From assembly GCA_029882675.1 (NCBI GenBank), contig JAOUKJ010000015.1:1-18778 (forward strand): DNA of 18,778 bases, in the 5' to 3' direction. The notes beneath the pieces were generated by a model. That model saw only the letters and a list, made by a program, of their open reading frames with translations, ran no database searches and was not told the origin of the DNA. Positions within the stretch are counted from its first letter, which is position 1; each line of letters begins with the position of its first letter. The translations under genes were made by a program, and so were the position numbers. Shown here one piece after another: positions 15,186 to 18,778 of the stretch. Source of the DNA: Cyclobacteriaceae bacterium. GTDB taxonomy: Bacteria > Bacteroidota > Bacteroidia > Cytophagales > Cyclobacteriaceae.

Positions 15186-17192
15186 TTATTTTAAAAGGTT
15201 GTCAAATTCATCTTCTGTAATGATTTCAACTTCCAGGGATATTGCTTTTTCTTTTTTTGCCGGGCCCATTTTATCTCCGGCGATGAGGTAGTCAAGCCTT
15301 GATGAGATGGAAGATACCACTTTGCCCCCATATTGCTTGATTACTTCTTTTAGCTCATCCCGGCTATAATTATTAAAAACGCCCGAAATTACGAAAGTTT
15401 TTCCTTTTAGTGTATCATTGCCGCCGGTTAATTTTTTTTGATCTTCCACAAAGCATAAGCCAAATTCCCTTAATTTATCTATTTCTCTTTCGTTTTCAGG
15501 GTCTGTGAAGTAATCTTTGATACTTTGCGCTATGCGTTCTCCAATTTCAGGTACGGCAATCAATTCGTCAAAAGTAGCTGCGGCCAATGAATCTACCGAC
15601 TGAAAGTGGGCTGTTAATTTTTCGGCTACTGTCTGTCCAACATACCGAATACCTAATGCGAAAAGGACGTTTTTAAACGGCCTGGACTTTGAATTTTCAA
15701 TGCCTTGCAAGAGGTTATTACTGGAGAGGTCCTTGAAGCCTTCAAGTTGAATGATGTCTTCATATCGCAGGGCGTATAAATCAGAGGGATCCTTTAGTAG
15801 TCCGTTTTCATAAAGCAGCCGAATGGTTTGTTCCCCCAGGCTGTCGATATCCATGGCCTTCCGGTGGATAAAGTGGGCTATGCGTCCTTTAATTTGCGAC
15901 GGGCATCCTTTTTTGTTCGGGCAATAATGTATGACTTCATTTTCTTTGCGTTCTAATAATGTGCCACATTCCGGGCACTGACGTATATAGTCCAAAGGTT
16001 GGGAGTTGGCAGGGCGTTTGCTCAATTCTACAGCGGTTACTTTGGGAATGATCTCGCCTCCTTTTTCAATATATACATAATCGCCGGGGCGGAGATCCAG
16101 GCGTTTGATCTCATTGGCATTGTGGAGGGAGGCCCTTTTTACAGTTGTGCCCGCCAAAAATACGGGTTCGAGTTCGGCTACGGGCGTAACTGCCCCTGTA
16201 CGGCCCAATTGAAAGGTGATACTTTTTAATTGGGTCAGTGCACTTTCGGCCTGATACTTATAAGCAATGGCCCATCGCGGACTTTTTGCTGTAAAGCCCA
16301 GCTCCTGCTGCTGGTCAGTGTTGTTTACCTTAATGACAATGCCGTCCGTTTCGGCAGGCAAGTCAAAGCGCCGTGTCTCCCAATAGTCAATGTATTGTAA
16401 TACCTCTTCAATGCCTTTGCATTTTTTATGTGTGGGAGAGACGTTGAATCCCGCTTTTTCAAGCATATGAATTCCTTTTTCATGCGTTCCCGGAGAGGTC
16501 CTACTCAGGTAGGAATAAATGTAACAGTCCAGTTTGCGTCTGGCTACCATCGCAGAATCCTGCATTTTGAGCGTTCCGGAGGCTGTATTTCGTGCATTGG
16601 CATAGGTTTCCTCACCGGCTTCTTCCCGTGATTTATTCAGCTCAAGAAATACTTTCTTTGGAATAAATGCTTCACCCCGCACTTCAAACTCATCGGGGAG
16701 CTCCGGTAAATCCACACGCAATGGGAGTGTGCGGATCGTCTTGACATTAGCTGTGATTTCATCGCCCTGGGTGCCATCTCCCCGAGTTACCCCCTGAACG
16801 AGCAGGCCGTTGCGGTAGGTCATGCTTAGGGCCACACCATCAAATTTTAATTCGCAGAAGTATTCATAATCATTCGTGCCGAGTCCTTTAGCTACACGTT
16901 GGTCAAACTCTTCCAGATCAGCACGAGAGTAAGTATTGCCCAGGGATAACATGGGATGTTTATGCGCTACGGTTTGAAATGATTTATTTATCGTGCCACC
17001 GACACGAAGGGTAGGAGAGTCAGGCAGACGTAATGCAGGAAATTCATCCTCCAGCTTTATAAGTTCTTCCAGCATTTTGTCGAACTCGAAATCACTGATT
17101 TCACTGATGTTTTCATTATAATATTTATAATTATAATGGTTTATTTTCCCGGTAAGGGATGTGATTTGCTGACGTGCCTGGTCTTCTGTCAT
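15186..17192 (-). CDS. ligA: NAD-dependent DNA ligase LigA
   Basis: A 668-residue bacterial DNA ligase that seals nicks in replication and repair using NAD+. Domains in order are: Ia (about 1-66, NAD binding), the nucleotidyltransferase (about 67-320) with active-site lysine K116 in CELKFDG and DGIVIKV at 283-289, the OB fold (about 320-400), the zinc finger with C406, C409, C424 and C430, helix-hairpin-helix repeats (about 440-580), and a BRCT domain (about 591-668). All key residues are present. The start is ATG 17190-17192. It precedes the DUF6913 gene by 6 nt. A perfect -7 box lies 17 nt upstream of the start. Confidence 0.97.
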   Translation of the reverse strand: MTEDQARQQITSLTGKINHYNYKYYNENISEISDFEFDKMLEELIKLEDEFPALRLPDSPTLRVGGTINKSFQTVAHKHPMLSLGNTYSRADLEEFDQRVAKGLGTNDYEYFCELKFDGVALSMTYRNGLLVQGVTRGDGTQGDEITANVKTIRTLPLRVDLPELPDEFEVRGEAFIPKKVFLELNKSREEAGEETYANARNTASGTLKMQDSAMVARRKLDCYIYSYLSRTSPGTHEKGIHMLEKAGFNVSPTHKKCKGIEEVLQYIDYWETRRFDLPAETDGIVIKVNNTDQQQELGFTAKSPRWAIAYKYQAESALTQLKSITFQLGRTGAVTPVAELEPVFLAGTTVKRASLHNANEIKRLDLRPGDYVYIEKGGEIIPKVTAVELSKRPANSQPLDYIRQCPECGTLLERKENEVIHYCPNKKGCPSQIKGRIAHFIHRKAMDIDSLGEQTIRLLYENGLLKDPSDLYALRYEDIIQLEGFKDLSSNNLLQGIENSKSRPFKNVLFALGIRYVGQTVAEKLTAHFQSVDSLAAATFDELIAVPEIGERIAQSIKDYFTDPENEREIDKLREFGLCFVEDQKKLTGGNDTLKGKTFVISGVFNNYSRDELKEVIKQYGGKVVSSISSRLDYLIAGDKMGPAKKEKAISLEVEIITEDEFDNLLK

Positions 17193-17208
17193 TGCTGGAT
17201 ATTTAGGG

Positions 17209-17216
17209 CAAAACTA
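17209..17216 (-). promoter_or_regulatory. Probable ligA promoter -7 box
   Basis: On the minus strand this reads TAGTTTTG, a perfect TAnnTTTG match, ending 17 nt before the ligA ATG, so transcription would start close to the start codon. The -33 element is unclear. A perfect 14-bp palindrome (17213-17226) overlaps its upstream side. Confidence 0.5.
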
Positions 17217-17226
17217 ATGCATTAGT
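17213..17226. promoter_or_regulatory. 14-bp palindrome overlapping the ligA -7 region
   Basis: ACTAATGCATTAGT is a perfect inverted repeat in the 81-nt gap between dprA and ligA. It overlaps the ligA -7 box, so it could be an operator. Short AT-rich palindromes are also expected by chance, so confidence is low. Confidence 0.35.
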
Positions 17227-17273
17227 ATACATTACAGTAAACATTGAACTAAAAAAATGATCCGGTTGGGAAA

Positions 17274-18389
17274 TTAAAACCTGGCCAATTCCCCGGACAG
17301 CTTATATATTTTCCCTGGTAAAGGGTTTACATACCCCCTGAACTCAAGGTTGAGTAGGACAGAGGCAAGTTTGTTTATAGGTAGTTCTGCACGCCACGAC
17401 AATTCATCAATGGTGATGGCATCGGCTGTATCTGACAAGGCTTTAACAACGGCCTTTTCCTCAGCATCCAGTGCAGAGAGGTCTGGCTGAATTTTTGCGG
17501 GCCTGGTATCATTATCCCACTGCATGATATACTCAATATCTTCGGCGCGGGTGAGGATGTGGGCTTTGTGTGTTTTTATCAGGTGGTTGCATCCCAGTGA
17601 ATGCGTATTGTGTACGTTGCCTGGCAGGGCAAAGACATCCCGATCGTATCCATTGGCCATATGGGCAGTGATCAGCGCCCCGCCCCGGGCAGCGGCTTCT
17701 ATCACTATCGTGGCATCGGTTGTGCCAGCAATGATCCGGTTTCTGGCCGGAAACCTTTTGGGATCAGGGAGTATGTCAAAACCGTATTCTGAAACCAACC
17801 CGCCTGACGTGACCATTTCTTTGGCAGTGTTTTTATGTGCTGCCGGATAAATGATGTTGGTGCCGGAGGCAAGAACCCCAACCGTAGATAATCCGTTTTT
17901 AAGGGCTGCCCGGTGTGCCCGGATGTCAATCCCATAAGCCAGGCCACTCACGATGAGTGGCTGGTGCCGGGCCAGCCCTTCGATGAGCTCATCTACAAAA
18001 CCCAGGCCATAGGAGGAAGCTTTTCGGGTACCTACGATGGCCAGTGATTTAAGGCTATTGAAATCGGCATTGCCCTGGTGAAAGAGAATGGTAGGCGCAT
18101 CAAATACATTCTTTAAACGGCGGGGGAAGTCATCATCGGAATATAATATGATTTTGCTGTTTTCTTTTTCTGCCCGTTGCAAAAGAGCTTCGGCCTCATG
18201 AAATCCTTCATTTTTTAGGATAAGATCTATTGACGTACGTCTTATGCCTGGTACTTTTCGCAGTTTGCCGGGTGGACGGTTGAAAACCTGCCGGGCAGAT
18301 CCACAATAACTAATGAGCTGCCGGATGGTAAATCCGCCAATGCCCGGAATGCAGTGCAGAGCCAATAATGCCAGCTGTTCCTGATTCAT
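17274..18389 (-). CDS. dprA: DNA-processing protein DprA (Smf)
   Basis: A 371-residue DprA. It binds incoming single-stranded DNA and loads RecA during natural transformation. An N-terminal helix-hairpin-helix region (about 1-60, with CIPGIGGFTIRQL) precedes the Rossmann-like DNA-binding core. The core shows AIVGTRKASSYG at 117-128, SGLAYGIDIRAHRAAL at 148-163, FPARNRIIAG at 213-222 and GGALITA at 237-243. Residues about 310-365 form the C-terminal winged-helix domain. The set is complete, though it alone does not prove competence. Start ATG 18387-18389, 6 nt after the MerR-type stop, so it is probably cotranscribed with that gene. Confidence 0.92.
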   Translation of the reverse strand: MNQEQLALLALHCIPGIGGFTIRQLISYCGSARQVFNRPPGKLRKVPGIRRTSIDLILKNEGFHEAEALLQRAEKENSKIILYSDDDFPRRLKNVFDAPTILFHQGNADFNSLKSLAIVGTRKASSYGLGFVDELIEGLARHQPLIVSGLAYGIDIRAHRAALKNGLSTVGVLASGTNIIYPAAHKNTAKEMVTSGGLVSEYGFDILPDPKRFPARNRIIAGTTDATIVIEAAARGGALITAHMANGYDRDVFALPGNVHNTHSLGCNHLIKTHKAHILTRAEDIEYIMQWDNDTRPAKIQPDLSALDAEEKAVVKALSDTADAITIDELSWRAELPINKLASVLLNLEFRGYVNPLPGKIYKLSGELARF

Positions 18390-18395
18390 AACGTC

Positions 18396-18731
18396 CTATC
18401 CAAGCTTTTCCCTGATCTCCTTTAAAAGGACTTTTACACCTTCGAGCGAATTGATTGCCTGTAGTTTTGCAGTAGCCTCGTCGCCCTGTTCCTTCAGGAC
18501 CCTTTTGGCCCCTTGCAATGTATAGCCTTGCTCTTTGACCAAGTGATATACCATTCGTAAGCTTTCAATGTCCTTGGTGCTGTATAACCTGTTGCCTTTC
18601 TCGTCTTTGGCAGGATTGAGTATGTCAAACTCACTTTCCCAATACCTGATCAGCGAGCTCGCGACCTTAAACTGCCGGGCCACCTGGGTAATGTTTAAAT
18701 ATTCTTCTTCCGGGATTGATGCTACTGCCAT
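18396..18731 (-). CDS. MerR-family transcriptional regulator
   Basis: A small HTH regulator, 111 residues from ATG 18729-18731. The MerR winged helix is visible: NITQVARQFKVASSLIRYWESEF around 13-35 and GNRLYSTKDIESLRMV at 46-61. A short coiled-coil tail follows (about 85-108), and no cysteine cluster for metals or effector domain is seen. The target is unknown. An in-frame TTG at 18759-18761 would add 10 residues. However, a near-perfect -7 box (CACCTTTG on the minus strand, 18769-18776) puts the transcription start close to 18762, which makes the internal ATG more likely, with a leader of about 30 nt. It precedes dprA by 6 nt. Confidence 0.82.
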   Translation of the reverse strand: MAVASIPEEEYLNITQVARQFKVASSLIRYWESEFDILNPAKDEKGNRLYSTKDIESLRMVYHLVKEQGYTLQGAKRVLKEQGDEATAKLQAINSLEGVKVLLKEIREKLG

Positions 18732-18768
18732 AACGGGTGAATCTAAAGGCTTTTTAGACAATAAAACA

Positions 18769-18776
18769 CAAAGGTG
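18769..18776 (-). promoter_or_regulatory. Probable -7 box of the MerR-type gene and dprA
   Basis: Minus strand CACCTTTG matches TAnnTTTG except for the first base. It sits 37 nt before the chosen ATG. The -33 region is beyond the window edge, so it cannot be judged. Confidence 0.4.
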
Positions 18777-18778
18777 CT

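Noticed and set aside
1..18778. CRISPR arrays, insertion sequences, integrases or toxin-antitoxin pairs
   Set aside because: No regularly spaced repeats, transposase or recombinase motifs, or terminal inverted repeats were seen on either strand.

Overview
The window looks like chromosomal core DNA of a Bacteroidota (Bacteroidetes) bacterium. Supporting signs are promoters of the TAnnTTTG type, weak Shine-Dalgarno sequences, a ligA-DUF6913-dapA cluster, a bacilliredoxin, and protein families with a Bacteroidota flavour. The sequence alone does not fix the class; Chitinophagia or Cytophagia would fit. No insertion sequence, prophage, CRISPR array or integron was seen.

Layout. Bases 1-2123 (+) hold the end of a TPR protein, a CoA-type Nudix hydrolase and a DUF819 membrane protein. 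A long hairpin at 2128-2170 separates them from a convergent block on the minus strand (8740 down to 2187). That block is an Lrp/AsnC regulator followed by a full SUF iron-sulfur operon, sufB-sufC-sufD-sufS-sufE-sufT, ending in a BrxA/BrxB bacilliredoxin. The suf promoter region (8150-8216) has a perfect -7 box and two perfect palindromes. Bases 8741-9385 contain no protein gene but hold a small RNA gene: a perfect -7 box, a tRNA-Leu-like RNA at 9082-9199 and a strong intrinsic terminator. Then come (+) fadD, a GT4 glycosyltransferase, a TolB-like lipoprotein and a TerB-like protein. The rest (18731 down to 13798) is on the minus strand: a MerR-type regulator, dprA, ligA, a DUF6913 protein and dapA.

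How the genes work together. SufBCD is the scaffold with its ATPase, SufS with SufE supplies sulfur from cysteine, and SufT probably helps cluster maturation. The bacilliredoxin ties the operon to low-molecular-weight thiol redox balance, and the Lrp-type gene just upstream is a candidate regulator. LigA and DprA act on DNA (nick sealing, loading of incoming single strands), and DapA makes a precursor of lysine and diaminopimelate.

The most unusual object is the tRNA-like RNA at 9082-9199. Its acceptor, D and T arms and elbow nucleotides are intact and leucine-tRNA-like. Its anticodon arm lacks U33 and can close to a tetraloop, and its variable region is about 49 nt. It could be a non-decoding tRNA-like RNA, an odd or degenerate tRNA, or an unrecognised RNA family. 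The remaining genes look ordinary.
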